Below are positions 11,653 to 22,798 of a stretch of DNA of 64,000 bases, in pieces. A program made the position numbers and the translations under genes. How positions within the stretch are numbered: position 1 is the first letter of the stretch; every line of letters starts with the position of its first letter. The stretch covers positions 1,922,001-1,986,000 of the forward strand of contig JAHYIO010000036.1 of assembly GCA_020543525.1 (NCBI GenBank), given 5' to 3'. The stretch is from Coriolopsis trogii (lineage: Eukaryota > Basidiomycota > Agaricomycetes > Polyporales > Polyporaceae). The notes beneath the pieces were generated by a model. It was not told the origin of the DNA. It ran no database searches and worked only from the letters and a program-made list of their open reading frames with translations.

Positions 11653-12755
11653 CTAACAGTAATACGCCTCGAATTCCGCCTTCTTCATCTTATCCCTCTC
11701 GTATCGCGGGCGTTGGACGTCGCCCACACCCAATGGCCGACTACCAGGGTAGCCCCACGCGTACCCTAGGCACTTCCCAGTCAAACCAGGTGGCGGTCTC
11801 CAGAACGTCGCCTGTATGAGGGGCTTCTCCCGATGCTTGCTTTTGCGTCTCTTCCGTTTCGTCGTCAATTCCGCAGGTGGTACCTGAACATCGACTACCG
11901 GGCAACAGCTTGCATCATGCTCATGCGGGGATGGCTCGAGCTCTATGTCGGGACTGTCGGAATGAGCAAGGCGAGGCGGTTTCGGAGGTGGCACCTTCGG
12001 CCGCTCTATGAGCAGCAATGCAGTCGGTGGACTCGGAAGTTCTGCTACGAAATGTTCTACTTTCGCTTCTGAGCCCCGTGGTGTCTGTGCGGTGGTCAGT
12101 CCTATCAGACGCATTGCCTGAGGTGTAAGGAAGGGCACGCACGAAATCTGCTCTTCTCGCTTCATCCATGATCCATGAGAGGTCCACAGCAACTTCTCGT
12201 GCACGCGCCGCTCTCAGCTCAGCTTGTTCTTCAGTGTCTTCTAGTGCGGGACCTTCAGAGCTAGCATCGCGGCGGGGTTCATCATGGATATACGGAGTAC
12301 GGATGGTCAGGAAGACGCACATGATTATTGGCATTGGCTTCGGTACAATCACAATTGGCTTGGGTTGAGTCATCCCAGAAAGCAAACGAAAGGCTACTCC
12401 GAGCCATGTCACTTCACCCATCCAGAGAACCACATATGCGACAGGACGTACGAACGGCTTCCACAATGTGCTCAGATCCTTCCTGCTTGTCCTTCTGGTC
12501 TACCTGAGAGTCAACCTTTTTTCGCTTCTTCCTTCTCGCACCAGAGTCCCCCTCATCATCAAGGTCGGTAGCAGGTAGCGCTTCAGAGATTGACCTCTTC
12601 AGGATGTTTTCTAGCTGCGCCACCAATTGAGCTTGCTCCGTATTGCTATGCCCCGGATCCACCTCGTCACAATCGTCTCTGAGTGCCGCGCGCGAGACTG
12701 TGGTAGTCGAGGTAAGCAGAAGATATGGATTGGAGTGTTTCGGAATCATCGCCAA
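11653..12755 (-). CDS. Unrecognised, probably nuclear protein
   Basis: Three exons on minus: 12755-12452, 12393-12143, 12084-11653, 328 residues. The junctions restore one frame through three apparently broken open frames. The 58-nt first intron has a strong GTACGT donor and a TAG acceptor; the second has GTGCGT and CAG. The N-terminal third has an acidic stretch and a KKRKK cluster like a nuclear signal. The middle has a beta-rich PIVIVPKPMPIIM segment and a charged helix RAAREVAVDLSWIMDEARR-like region. The C-terminus has a second basic cluster KRKRRKSKHREK and a conserved-looking tail with FWRPPPGLTGKCLGYAWGYP. No family recognised. The start is uncertain: another ATG at 12792 opens a different frame that ends quickly. 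The 3' end overlaps the region of CDC16 transcription. Confidence 0.62.
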
Positions 12756-14165
12756 GGTCGTTGAATGAAGTGGTCGGTCGCGAACATGGCATTGGGATAG
12801 GCATGGCTCGCCACAGGGACGATCTCAAATCGGGTTAAGTACCAGTAGCGATCACGTGTTGTGACGCGAGTGTCGTAATTCAAATACACCTGTTTTCGGA
12901 GTCTGATTTGCTTCATCGACGTCGACAGCCCGATAGACATTTCTCCTCCAATGCAACCTGACGGGATACTTCTACTCGCTGATACAGTATGGTCTTCGCG
13001 CTGTCGCTTCTCCCAATCTCATGCGGCCTGTCTCCATGGGCTTTGTGTGGCTTTCCGCTTTCGTCGACGTCTTCGGCGATGCCTGCGCAAAACTTCGGAA
13101 TGTGGCAATCCGCAGAGCTTTATTGCTTCAACGATATAGCTTGTGGCTGCTCCCATTTTTAACGTAGTCCAGGCAATCACGATGCCAGTGCCATTAGTAT
13201 TGCCTCTGTCTTGACGGACTATTTGGTACGTGCTTGTCTCGTCCTCTTTTTTCCTGTTCATGGGGCGGCCAACCGCTTTTCTCCCAATTTCGCTGCGCTT
13301 GAGATTGCTTGGGCGATTTGATGCAACCCATTTCATTCGATAGTCCTCAGTCTGCATTGCGATCGAATGTTTGCGTTCACGACTCCGTCACCCCATTCGC
13401 TCGTTGGTTGCGACCTTGGCTATTCCCATGCGGCAATGCTTTGTTATATGCACCATTTGCCTGTGTTTCTATGGTTGTGGGGCAGTGGAGGATCATGTGT
13501 TCCCGAGGCGATGCGCTTCTGGTAGACAAGTGGGCAACGGTTTCCCGCCACCCTCACCTTGCACCAGTACACTGCCACCTCGCATCCGTTATTCGCAGGT
13601 TGAGTCGCTTGTCCACCGTGGTATAGTACGTTCGACTTGCCATGTCCCAAGTTCAGCATATTCACGGACGTCCCTTCATAGCCCGTCCCCACGATGAATA
13701 TTTCCTCGAAACCAAGCTACCCACATCATCGAATTTGACACGACTCAATACGCACCACATACCTTGAGTGCTCCCTCTTCCCCGACGGTTAAGCGCCTAC
13801 CCCCGACAATTACCCAGCTGTGGCGAGCGGCGTGGATGGCGTATCAACTGTGGCGAGACATCATAACTTGCGTACGACGGGCTGATATATCTTCCATGAG
13901 GTGCTGTGGCGACGGACGACCGCTAACCATGGGGACAAGGACGGCGAAGTGTTGGGGCTCTTGCGAGTCCTGTCGAGCTTCGGCTATAGGATGGCAGACA
14001 TGATGGCGGCGAGTGTTCCGGCTGTTGACGCTTGTAGAAGGTAGGCATGGAGGCAGCGGCCGAGGGTGGGAGATGATGGTGGGGGAACAAGGTGCGTTCG
14101 CAAGAACAAGCGCAGAGGTAGGCTCTTATACCCCCTCAATTTCACACTCCGCGGCTCGGCGACTG

Positions 14166-14183
14166 CCCCCCCCCCCCCCCCCC
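14166..14183 (+). repeat. Poly-C tract (18 C)
   Basis: Uninterrupted run of 18 cytosines within the gene-poor interval upstream of MAF1. Confidence 0.95.
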
Positions 14184-15806
14184 AGTCTTGCCGCGTGCGT
14201 ATCGGTCTGTCCTTTGGTTAGCACTCCCGAAACGGCGGACAATTGACTTTGAACTCCAGACAATACCGACTAGTGTTGGTCCTAACCAGCGGCCTGAGGC
14301 CGCCTCCTTCCCGTACTGGTTAGACATTCGCTGCTCGCCCGACCTCTTCAATCCATAGAAACAGTCCGTATGTTGCTACCAGTCTCTACACTCGTCAGCT
14401 ATAGTCGCCACATTGCCCAGCCAATGTGGTCGTGGAAGGTGAGACGCCACAGCGACCAGGCGCTCGACACGTCGCGCCGTGCACGCGCCACCCGTCCACA
14501 GGGACACAAAAAAACCACATCACCAGCACGTGTTACCAGGTGGTCATTGTACTTCTCGGCGTGAGCGGTCTGTTACAGAGCTTGCGGTAGTTCTTGAAGC
14601 AAGACCTGCGTCTGGAGGTGATACATATTCGAGGTAGCGATCGCTGGCCATGGCCATGGAGGGCGGCAACAGGCCAAACCAAATAACCACTTCACCCACT
14701 TCACACCAACAGACACAAACAAGCTCTTGATCGGGTGTTGGCCATTGGTCCCCTCCGCCTATCGCGCAGGCGAAGTTAGCCTGGTGTGAGTCACGTTCGC
14801 GTTGTTTGTCTTGAACCTCATTTTGTTTAACGACTTGCTCCAGGACTTATAGAGGCTGCCGAGATGTTGTATCTCCTAAACTGTACACAGAGCGTTTTGG
14901 CCGACCGTATTCTGACTTTGTATGGGTGCACAGGATGTTGCTACCTGAGGACGAGAGCTGGGGATTTAGACGGATATAAATGAAGGCGTGCGCCAGTCCT
15001 TGCCAATTTAATCATGTTTGCTTGTCAGGCTCATGGGCATGCTCAAGGCAACACTTCGATCGGACGCTCATGCACCATCTCCATCATGAGTGAAAGTGGC
15101 GAGAGTCGTTCGCAGACCTTGCCATCGACACTATCTTCAAGTTGTGATGAGGCCCGAGCTCAATGATACCAATAGTGACAGTCGCCTTGTCGACACTCCG
15201 TGCGATTCTGCAAACTGATATGATAAGAGGACTCCGTGGGCCGTATGTGATACATGTAGCGTAACTCGAAGTGGCAAGGCCATGGCGTGACTCGTGAGCG
15301 ACATAGTACCGACCAAAGATTTGATTTGTGTCGTCAACCTGAGCTGCATGCGTACGAGAGCCTAAGGTGAAGAGTGGAATCCCGCAAACCCGCGATGAGG
15401 GAGGCCTCGTAACTGCAATGTTGCAATGTCGCCGGCGGTTCGACGCTAGCGCTTGGGTATCGTGGCACGATAAGTGGCCAATGTCTAAATGCGAGGCTGT
15501 GAGAGCCAGAGGGCGTGTGCAATTGAGTATGGAAGGCAGACGTGCACGTCCAAATTAGCTTTTGGTGGAGAACGTGCGAGATGGTGGATAGCGTGCACGA
15601 GCGTCGCGCTATCGGAAAGGGACAAATGAGGCACACCACCGAGGGAAAGGCATGACGTGAGGCGTGCGCCGCTTCCGCGCGGCGCTCTACAAGGCTCTGT
15701 ACGCCTCTCCCACCATCCCGCCCAAGCCGGTACGCCCCCCGCCCCCGACGCTCGACGCCAGCACGTCCTCCCGCCCGCCTTCTCTCCCGACGACGACACC
15801 CTCAGC

Positions 15807-15817
15807 ATAACATATAT
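15807..15817 (+). promoter_or_regulatory. TATA-like element upstream of MAF1
   Basis: An AACATATATACC element about 195 nt before the MAF1 ATG, followed by a long pyrimidine-rich leader. Confidence 0.4.
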
Positions 15818-16008
15818 ACCTCCTGCGGCCGCAGCGTGTACCTTCTGCGCTTCTTCCGACTGCTCCATTCCTCGATCAACGCCCCCTGTGCTCGTCCATC
15901 CTGCAGCACCGTCTGACCTGCAGCACACTCTAGCTTCCTTATAATCACCTTAAACCGCCACCGTACGCACCTGTAACCTCGCCGTAGCCCTATCGCGTCT
16001 CCTCCACC

Positions 16009-17061
16009 ATGAAATACATCGAGATACCCGACCTCTCGCGCCTCTCCCAAGCACTCACCCACGAGGGCCCCGAGTGCTCGGTGCACACCCGCATCGAGGC
16101 CTATAGCCTCAAGAAGATCAAGCGCGACAAGAAGCTCTTCCGCGACCTCGAGAGCGCATATGCCGACGAGGTCGCCCACTCCCCTCCCCTACCTTCCGAC
16201 ATGGCCCTCGACCGCGAGTCCGAGATGACGCCCTTCGGACCCATGCAGGAGCACCAATCCCGCAAGACGCTCTACCTCCTCATCGCCACCCTCAACGTCG
16301 CGTTCCCTGACCACGAGTTCTCCGACGTCCGTCCGTACCACTTCAACCGCGAAGAGAGCGGCGCCAGCGTCCTCAACGCGCTCAGCACCACCCTCGTCTC
16401 CCCGAGCCCCTCAGGCCTGCACGCGCCCCGCACTTACTCGTCTTACCCGCCCGCCTCCTCCAATCTATTCCCGCACTCCATGCCCACCTCCTCGTCTCCG
16501 CTCGACTTTTACATCAAGCCCAGCCCCCGCGCGGCATCTCGGACGCAGTCCGGTACCCACCCCACGCTCTACCACTGTCTCGACAAGCACATCGAACTCG
16601 CCGACTGCGAGGTGTACTCGTACACGCCCGACATCGAGTTCGACCCGCACGCGAACGACTACTCGGATGAGGAGGACGACGTCGCCTCCGTCGGGGACGA
16701 GGAGCCGTCGAGCGACGAGGACACCCAGTTTCAGTTCGACGACTACGACGTTGACGAAGCGCCGTCGCGGAGACGGAGCACCGGGTCCAGCGACGATTCG
16801 GACGACCTGCCGCCTTTTGGACGACCTCGCCGCCGTGGGGCGCTGCTCTGGAGCTCGCACTGGTTCTTCCTCAACCGGAAGCTGAAGCGCGTGCTCTTTA
16901 TCTCCGTGTGGGCGCGTTCCAAGGGCATGACGTCGTGGATGGATCGGGAGGTTGTGTATGGGTCCCCTGGCAAGGTGTCCAATGAACGCTTCTTGGGCTG
17001 GGAGGGTGCTGTGGGTGCCGGGGCGCGTGCGATGGGCTTGAGTGCGAGTGCGAACCTGTGA
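16009..17061 (+). CDS. MAF1: RNA polymerase III repressor Maf1
   Basis: Global negative regulator that binds RNA polymerase III and blocks TFIIIB recruitment when nutrients or TOR/PKA signalling fall. Single exon, 350 residues. The N-terminal Maf1 A box is complete (MKYIEIPDLSRL, then CSVHTRIEAYSLKKIKRDKKLF). The core region has TLYLLIATLNVAFPDHEFSDV, then a Ser/Pro-rich loop of about 70 residues (roughly 125-195), LDKHIELADCEVYSYTPDIE and an acidic stretch YSDEEDDVASVGDEE. The C-terminal hallmark LWSSHWFFLNRKLKRVLFIS is intact. Length is similar to yeast Maf1. The Ser/Pro loop and basic patches are the usual sites for kinase control and nuclear shuttling; that role is inferred from the family. 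Confidence 0.97.
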   Translation: MKYIEIPDLSRLSQALTHEGPECSVHTRIEAYSLKKIKRDKKLFRDLESAYADEVAHSPPLPSDMALDRESEMTPFGPMQEHQSRKTLYLLIATLNVAFPDHEFSDVRPYHFNREESGASVLNALSTTLVSPSPSGLHAPRTYSSYPPASSNLFPHSMPTSSSPLDFYIKPSPRAASRTQSGTHPTLYHCLDKHIELADCEVYSYTPDIEFDPHANDYSDEEDDVASVGDEEPSSDEDTQFQFDDYDVDEAPSRRRSTGSSDDSDDLPPFGRPRRRGALLWSSHWFFLNRKLKRVLFISVWARSKGMTSWMDREVVYGSPGKVSNERFLGWEGAVGAGARAMGLSASANL

Positions 17062-18294
17062 GATATGGACGCTTGCGCACTAATGCTCTCGAGGTACGTT
17101 CGTCGCATGTCTTGTCAAGACTCGGCCTCACCGTCGTACAGAGCATGCATGAAGCATTACTTCATGATCGTGATCGACTTCGTTTCGACCCCGTTCCGCT
17201 TTGATATCTTTCTAGGACTCTTCATGCTATGCCTATCCTCCCTTACCTATGTATGCGCCCATTAGCCTCATCCTATGTACGATAGCCCCAGATACCTCCA
17301 TCTCTCACCTGCTACCTTATTATTGGGAACGATGTTGAACGTCATGTGTTCCGTAGTCTGTTGGATCATTAGTTCAAATAGCTTCGGACGCTCCAATGAG
17401 TATCTTGCTGCTTTCTGTTTGACATGACTCCAGATGGACCTTTGGGAGTAGCCGCGCATATGGGTTTGGATGGTGGACGGGAGAGATTGTGCGAAAGTGT
17501 TCAGGGCAAAGGGACTAGTTATACCCACCGCTGGTGTCGGGGAGCAATCCGTCACAATGACTCACCATGCGGTGCGGACTGAGGCCGGGCCTCCAACTGC
17601 CACTGATGGCAAATGGACGAGTCGAAGGCTGCTTGACGTACAAAACAAACAATGTGCCCCCGAGCATGCGGAAATACTCGCGCAAAGCTGCGGGCCTTGT
17701 TCCGATATGAGCGAAGGGAACGCAGTATACTGTATTGAGGAGGCTGATGTAACACAGTGGCCATCAAGTCGGTCCGGGACACGCAGACAGAGTTCGACAC
17801 TCGTCATGACGACCAGCCTTTCGAGAGCAATCGCAGTTTGGGGCCAGTGAGCAGAGGCCTGGAAAGTTGGGGTGAATATCAGTATCTCTCAAGGGGACGC
17901 AGGTCCGTCAGAGTAAGTACAGCATGCTTCGTTGCGAGAAATGTCGTTTCGAAGCAAGTATCATATGCGTACATACCGTTCTCCACAGTGGACTTGCCGT
18001 TCTCCAAACCGCGAGCAGCCCGCGATTCTAGTGGTTCTCTGGAGAGTTGTTCACTGGATGCCCGAGGCTCGAGAGTGACCAAGGAAGCAAAAAAAGAGAG
18101 TAAGGATCGATATCGGATGAGAGGAAAATATTCCTGGACCCAATGTGTGAAGAGTCCGTTCCTCTTCACATGCCAAATGCGGACGACCAATCGTCAATTT
18201 CCTTACGCGATTTGTTTGCCAAGAGCCTCTGAACCAAACAACCACCCGGCAACGCCTGGTGACGTCTTCTACCCCAGACCTCGCCCTCGCCGAC
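17062..18294. other. Intergenic, no gene seen
   Basis: 1.2 kb with short frames on both strands. None reads through plausible splice sites into a protein-like sequence. It contains the MAF1 3' end and the promoter of the small membrane-protein gene. Confidence 0.5.
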
Positions 18295-18819
18295 ATGAGT
18301 ACCACCTACAAGAACGCGCCGCAGGCGGTCGCGCCTTCTCCGCCCATTGTTGAGCTCGTACACCTTGTTGGCCACCTCCTCAGCGTGTCATATGGCCTCG
18401 TCACGCGCACGACGGTCGCGCTCGTCCTCTCGCTCCTCGCACCTCTGTCTCTGCTCTACGCCCCCATCGCCTACCTACTCTCACCCGTCTTCGTCCTCTC
18501 GCGTGTGCTCGTGGACGTGTTTGTCCTCACTCCCTATTACCTCGTCGTCAGCATCGCGCGCAACGTGTACCCTGTCTACGTCTTCGTTGGGTCTGCGTTC
18601 ATTTGCGCCGTGCTCCTCGGTTTCCTTGCTCGCATGCTCTCCACGGGTCTGAAGCGCTACATGCTCCCGTCCCGATATGCGGTTCAGCAACAGGAACTGC
18701 AGGATACTGCCCCGCCTGCTCCAATTGAGCCGGAGAAGAGTGCGATGAAGTCGTACGCTTCCAACCCGAAAACGAGGTTGCGCAAGCGCGTTTCCATAAG
18801 GGACGAGAGGGAGAGATAG
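18295..18819 (+). CDS. Small multi-pass membrane protein, unknown
   Basis: Single exon of 174 residues. The frame opens 36 nt earlier at a GTG, but the first ATG is at 18295 (MSTTYKNAPQ), which I take as the start. About four hydrophobic stretches follow: IVELVHLVGHLLSVSYGLV, TVALVLSLLAPLSLLYAPIA, VFVLSRVLVDVFVLTPYYLV and VYVFVGSAFICAVLLGFLA, with little loop between them. The C-terminal 50 residues are polar with a basic end (RLRKRVSIRDERER), probably cytosolic. No family recognised; the close-packed helices suggest an ER or other endomembrane protein. Codon use and hydrophobic periodicity support it as real. Confidence 0.7.
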   Translation: MSTTYKNAPQAVAPSPPIVELVHLVGHLLSVSYGLVTRTTVALVLSLLAPLSLLYAPIAYLLSPVFVLSRVLVDVFVLTPYYLVVSIARNVYPVYVFVGSAFICAVLLGFLARMLSTGLKRYMLPSRYAVQQQELQDTAPPAPIEPEKSAMKSYASNPKTRLRKRVSIRDERER

Positions 18820-19157
18820 GCAGTGGAGGAATCAACCTTTTCCACAATGTACTCTGGTGAGCGGGGAGATCTATTCATCGGGCAGGGCCTCATCTTCGTC
18901 CATGGTTCAAGCTATATGCATCGCAGACCACAGCATCATATCCATATCGCTTCGTCGTCCCATATCCCAGCTTGACGCAGTCAAGGGTTTATCAAGATTG
19001 CGGGACGAGCAGGGGCTCTACTCCTCGGGTAACCTTACAACAACCCTCGAATAGTGTTGCGCACGAAGAGCGGTGTGGGATTGGAGAGCGAAGGAACGAT
19101 ATGCTCCTGAACGTAACGGTATATCTCGTGACAAATCTATGGGATACGGAAAATCTG

Positions 19158-21260
19158 TTAATCCCGTATGAATTTATCTTGCTGCTCGTTGGAGAGATCC
19201 TCGAGCGTCCTCTGCTTCCCTTCCTTCAGCACAAGCGTGGAAATAATGCCCGTCAGCATGAAGAACGCGAAAATCTCCAGCCTAGCAACGTCAGCATGCA
19301 CGTCACACGTCCATTGCACTTCCGGGGACAGAAGACAGGACCTACAGATGCGGCACAAACGCGTTCGTTCCCCCGATATTCACAAGCTTCCCAAATCCGA
19401 CCTGCGCGACGACGGCGCCCAGTTTCCCGCTTGCGGCGGCGATCCCGAAGGCCGTTGAGCGGTATCGCGTCGGGAACGACTCGCCAGGGAAGACACTAAC
19501 GGTCGAGTTGGGTCCAAAGTTTGAGAAGAAGTTCGTGAGGCAATACAAGAAGACAAACGCCTTCCGCGCGCTCGCTGTCGCAGTCAGCTTCCCGTAGGCG
19601 AACCCTGCAATGTGTTGTATGGTCGTCAGCTGGCAGACGCGAGTGGGTGATGCACGCACCCATGATCACGTAGAGGATGGTGAGCATCGTGAATCCGAGG
19701 AGCTGGATGGGCTTGCGCCCCCACGAGTCGATGAATAGGAACGTCGTCCATGCCCCAGGGATGAGGCCCGCGGCGGCGAGAATCATGTTCCCGCTCGAGA
19801 TGTTCTTCAGGTTCACGTAGACGGCCTCGTTCACGGGAAGGTCAGAGCTGGGAGAACCGAAGCCAATTGCCTGCAGGATGACAGATGTGTTCAAGCCCAG
19901 GCCGTAGAACGCCACCTAGATGCATATCAGCGTTAGCAACCCCAAGAAACACGAGAAGGGTAACCGCGCCCACGGCGACGCACATCAATCGCGAACCACG
20001 AGTAACACATCCCGATGAGGGGGACTAGGTTATCTCTCTTGCTGAAGAACGTCACGAAATCGTGCCTGCTCGCTTTGGGAGCGCGCACGCGCTGGACGAC
20101 CACATTCGCGTCGACATAGTGCGAGCCAGTAGCGAGGAAGTTCTCGACGTCCTGCGACGCCTGTCGCACGTTGCGCTCTATGTCCATTGTGAACCGCGGT
20201 GTCTCTGGGATCGTGAGGCGGAAGTACAGCGCGATAGCACCCGGTACAGACCCGAGCCCGATGAGCAGGCGCCACATGCTGTCGACGTGAGCCAGCATGG
20301 CGGGGTCATCGTGCAAGATCGAGCTCTTGTATGCGGACACGATGACGAAGCTTGTCAGGGCAGCGGCTGTAGACAACCGTGAGGTTGTGCGGGGGTGGGA
20401 GTTCTGGGTCGTGGGTGGCGAGACGCACCTAATTGGCCCCAGCCTTGGTTAGCACCGACGGCTACCATCATGCGACCCCGGGTATTGGTCGAGGCAAACT
20501 CGGAGGGTATGACGGAGGACAAAGGATAGTCTCCTCCTATGCCAACTCCCATGATAAATCTCCAGACAATGAGGACACCGAGTATGTTCACTGCGTGAGC
20601 TTGACCGGCCATGGCTTGACCAAACGAGGCGACAATGATGAGCATCATCTCAATACCGTCTAGGCAATCCCAACTGTCATAAACTTGGCATATGGATGTC
20701 TTGAAGGAGTGGGAGACTCACACATGCGTTTTCGCCCGAAAAGGTCTGCAAGCCATCCGAAGAGGAGTTGACCGAAGACGGTTCCAATAGGTGTAGCGAC
20801 CTTGAGCCCGAGGTCTTGATTTGCACTCAACTTCTGGTCTGTGGGATTGCATGAGGTTGCAAGTTCCCCTTGACTCGTAGGGACGCTTACTGTGACTGTA
20901 TACATATCCGATCATAACCGCTGCGATGTTGATGGCAAATATGTCGTATCTGTCTATCACGTCAGGGATTGAGAGCTCCGAATGTACAACAGACGTACGC
21001 GTCAGTGAAGAACCCCGCGCCGGCGACCAAGACGACCCGGAAATGAAACCATCTAACCAAGTGAAGTGCATTAGCGCGACGTAGCTCACAAGACACGAAG
21101 TCTCAACAACTCACGAGAATCTAGCCCTGTCAACCTCCGCAAGGGTGGCCTTGCGTTTGTCATTCATGTCCAAGTCTTCGAAGCCCTTCTCAAGTACTGG
21201 GGGTGACGGGGACCTAACCCTGATATTTGGAGGCGACTTGATCTCTGTGGAGGGTGCCAT
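19158..21260 (-). CDS. PHO84: Second phosphate:H+ symporter, PHO84 type
   Basis: Paralogue of the transporter at 3011, on the opposite strand. Nine exons: 21260-21115, 21052-20999, 20949-20891, 20838-20722, 20659-20429, 20366-19984, 19915-19660, 19604-19346, 19281-19158, 542 residues. Signatures: [58 protein letters not shown]. The N-terminus is different and a little longer, beginning MAPSTEIKSPPNIRV. Two introns are extra relative to the first copy: one between the Asp-Ala and Tyr-Asp of helix 1, and one after FAID in the centre. The C-terminus ends DKFIRD rather than the Ser/Thr-rich tail of the first copy. Divergence suggests an old duplication, perhaps with different affinity or regulation (inference). 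Confidence 0.95.
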
Positions 21261-22730
21261 GGTCGTATCTCAGGGTGGAAGGTCAGTGGGGCCTTGTAGT
21301 CCCATAAGACTACTAGCGGACAATCTCCTTGCATGGAGCATTTAGGTGCAACGAAGAAGGCTGTCAGCGTAGGCCGGCTTCGTCTCCGGTACCTGGCACG
21401 TTCGTGACGAAAAGGAAACCCACTGCAATGAGAGGGTGACACCGTTAGGAAGACCTGTCAGACCATTGCACGAGGTCGGGGGTGGTGAACAAACCACGCC
21501 TTAGAAAGGACTTACCGTGGGACGGATGGGTTAGACTACTGCCAGAGGGCTTCGTCCTGGTTCCGTTCGAGCCGATGAGAAGATCCTTCTGGAGAAGGTT
21601 GAGCTGGGTAATGTAGGTTCATGCAACATTATCTTTAGGTTCCTAGGTTCCAAGTGAGCCGGAAGCCCGTGAGAAGGACCTGGATTCTCCACCGCAAGTA
21701 TCCTTGCGCTGCAGCAGTGTTGCATATTCGTCGATGTCTCGACGAACACGGTCACTGACCAGTGGGAACGGGCTGGGTTCGATCCCTCCGCGCATGGCAC
21801 AGGACTGCATATACTTCTTGTGATCGCCCTCACAGGGCACATGCGATAACGGCGTGCATCCTAAAGACAGGTGGAGTCCATATGGGATAGTATAGCTCTT
21901 TGATGACCTGGTGCCTGTAGTCAGCAGTGTCGAGCAGGTTGTCACCAGAACAACTTCATTCATCCGGAGTGCTGCAGTGGAGGTCAGTGATGGGTTTAAA
22001 TAACACAAGATGCGACTGGTCTTCCATTGAAGTGATCGCCATATCTGCATGTAAATGACACTGAATGGCTGGTCTCTCTGCGCGCGCGTCAATCGAACTC
22101 AGAGAGCGCTGCACTGCGTCTCAATGCGGGATCAGAACTACACAGATATGTAGCTGGAAAGGCTCCGATTTGAGAGCTCTCAAGCTGCCTTCCACAACTA
22201 TGAATTTGCGTTGATCACGCACCTAAAAAGCTCCTCCCCTCTTGTGTATCTCTCCTGATCTCTGCAAATCTCGCCATCACGGAATCTTGAAGTATTTATA
22301 CTACTGGTGATTCCGATGTGAACCAACATCTGTCCCATGAAACTCGATCGACGTCATTCTTCCGTACTGGTGTCACGAGTTTAGGTGCATCTATGCTTTG
22401 CTGCGGTTATGGCACGCGACCATATCGAATGTGCCACTACTACTAGTACTGGCGCTAGAGCGTCGTCGTTTCCGTGGTCGAGGGGGAGAGTGCAGGGTGC
22501 AGCTTCTTGAACGACGCATATATGTATATCGTGACGACTTAGATCGAGAAGGTGAATCAGCGCACAAGTCAAGGGATACAAGAGACGATGGCGGTAACGG
22601 ATTATTCGGAGAAAAGAGAGAAGTGTTTGTTGACCGGTCAATATCACATGCGCCCGATAGAGTTTCCCATGATCGCATAGCACTGGGGAACCCCAACACC
22701 TCCGTTGTCTTCTGCACCCCTTGCCCAGTT
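21261..22730. other. Intergenic between PHO84 paralogue and SCP2 gene
   Basis: About 1.5 kb divergent intergenic region. Short frames occur on both strands but none has domain or splice support. It should contain the promoters of both flanking genes. Confidence 0.5.
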
Positions 22731-22741
22731 TCCTATATATT
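22731..22741 (+). promoter_or_regulatory. TATA element of the SCP2 gene
   Basis: CCTATATATTTCC lies about 60 nt before the ATG at 22799, a good core-promoter position. Confidence 0.5.
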
Positions 22742-22798
22742 TCCCGAGCCTCTCGTGTCCCCGCACGCCCCCGTTCACGCCCCAAAACACTGTACATC

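Larger units (their letters stand above)
12756..16008. other. Gene-poor 3.2 kb interval
   Basis: No supportable gene. Around 13740-13350 on minus, one frame holds a broken segment with a Cys/His-spaced REHMILHCP stretch reminiscent of the C-terminal end of non-LTR reverse transcriptases, but with stops and no extended similarity. A hairpin with arms TAACCAG/CTGGTTA flanks a GGCCTGAGGCC palindrome at about 14280-14325. The last few hundred bases are the CT-rich MAF1 promoter and leader. Confidence 0.45.

Noticed and set aside
12790..12940. Alternative starts at 12940 and 12792 for the unknown gene
   Set aside because: Both open frames end before a splice site that would bring them into the downstream frame.
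21700..21800. tRNA-like B-box GGTTCGATCCC
   Set aside because: The flanking bases do not form a T-stem and no acceptor stem is found.
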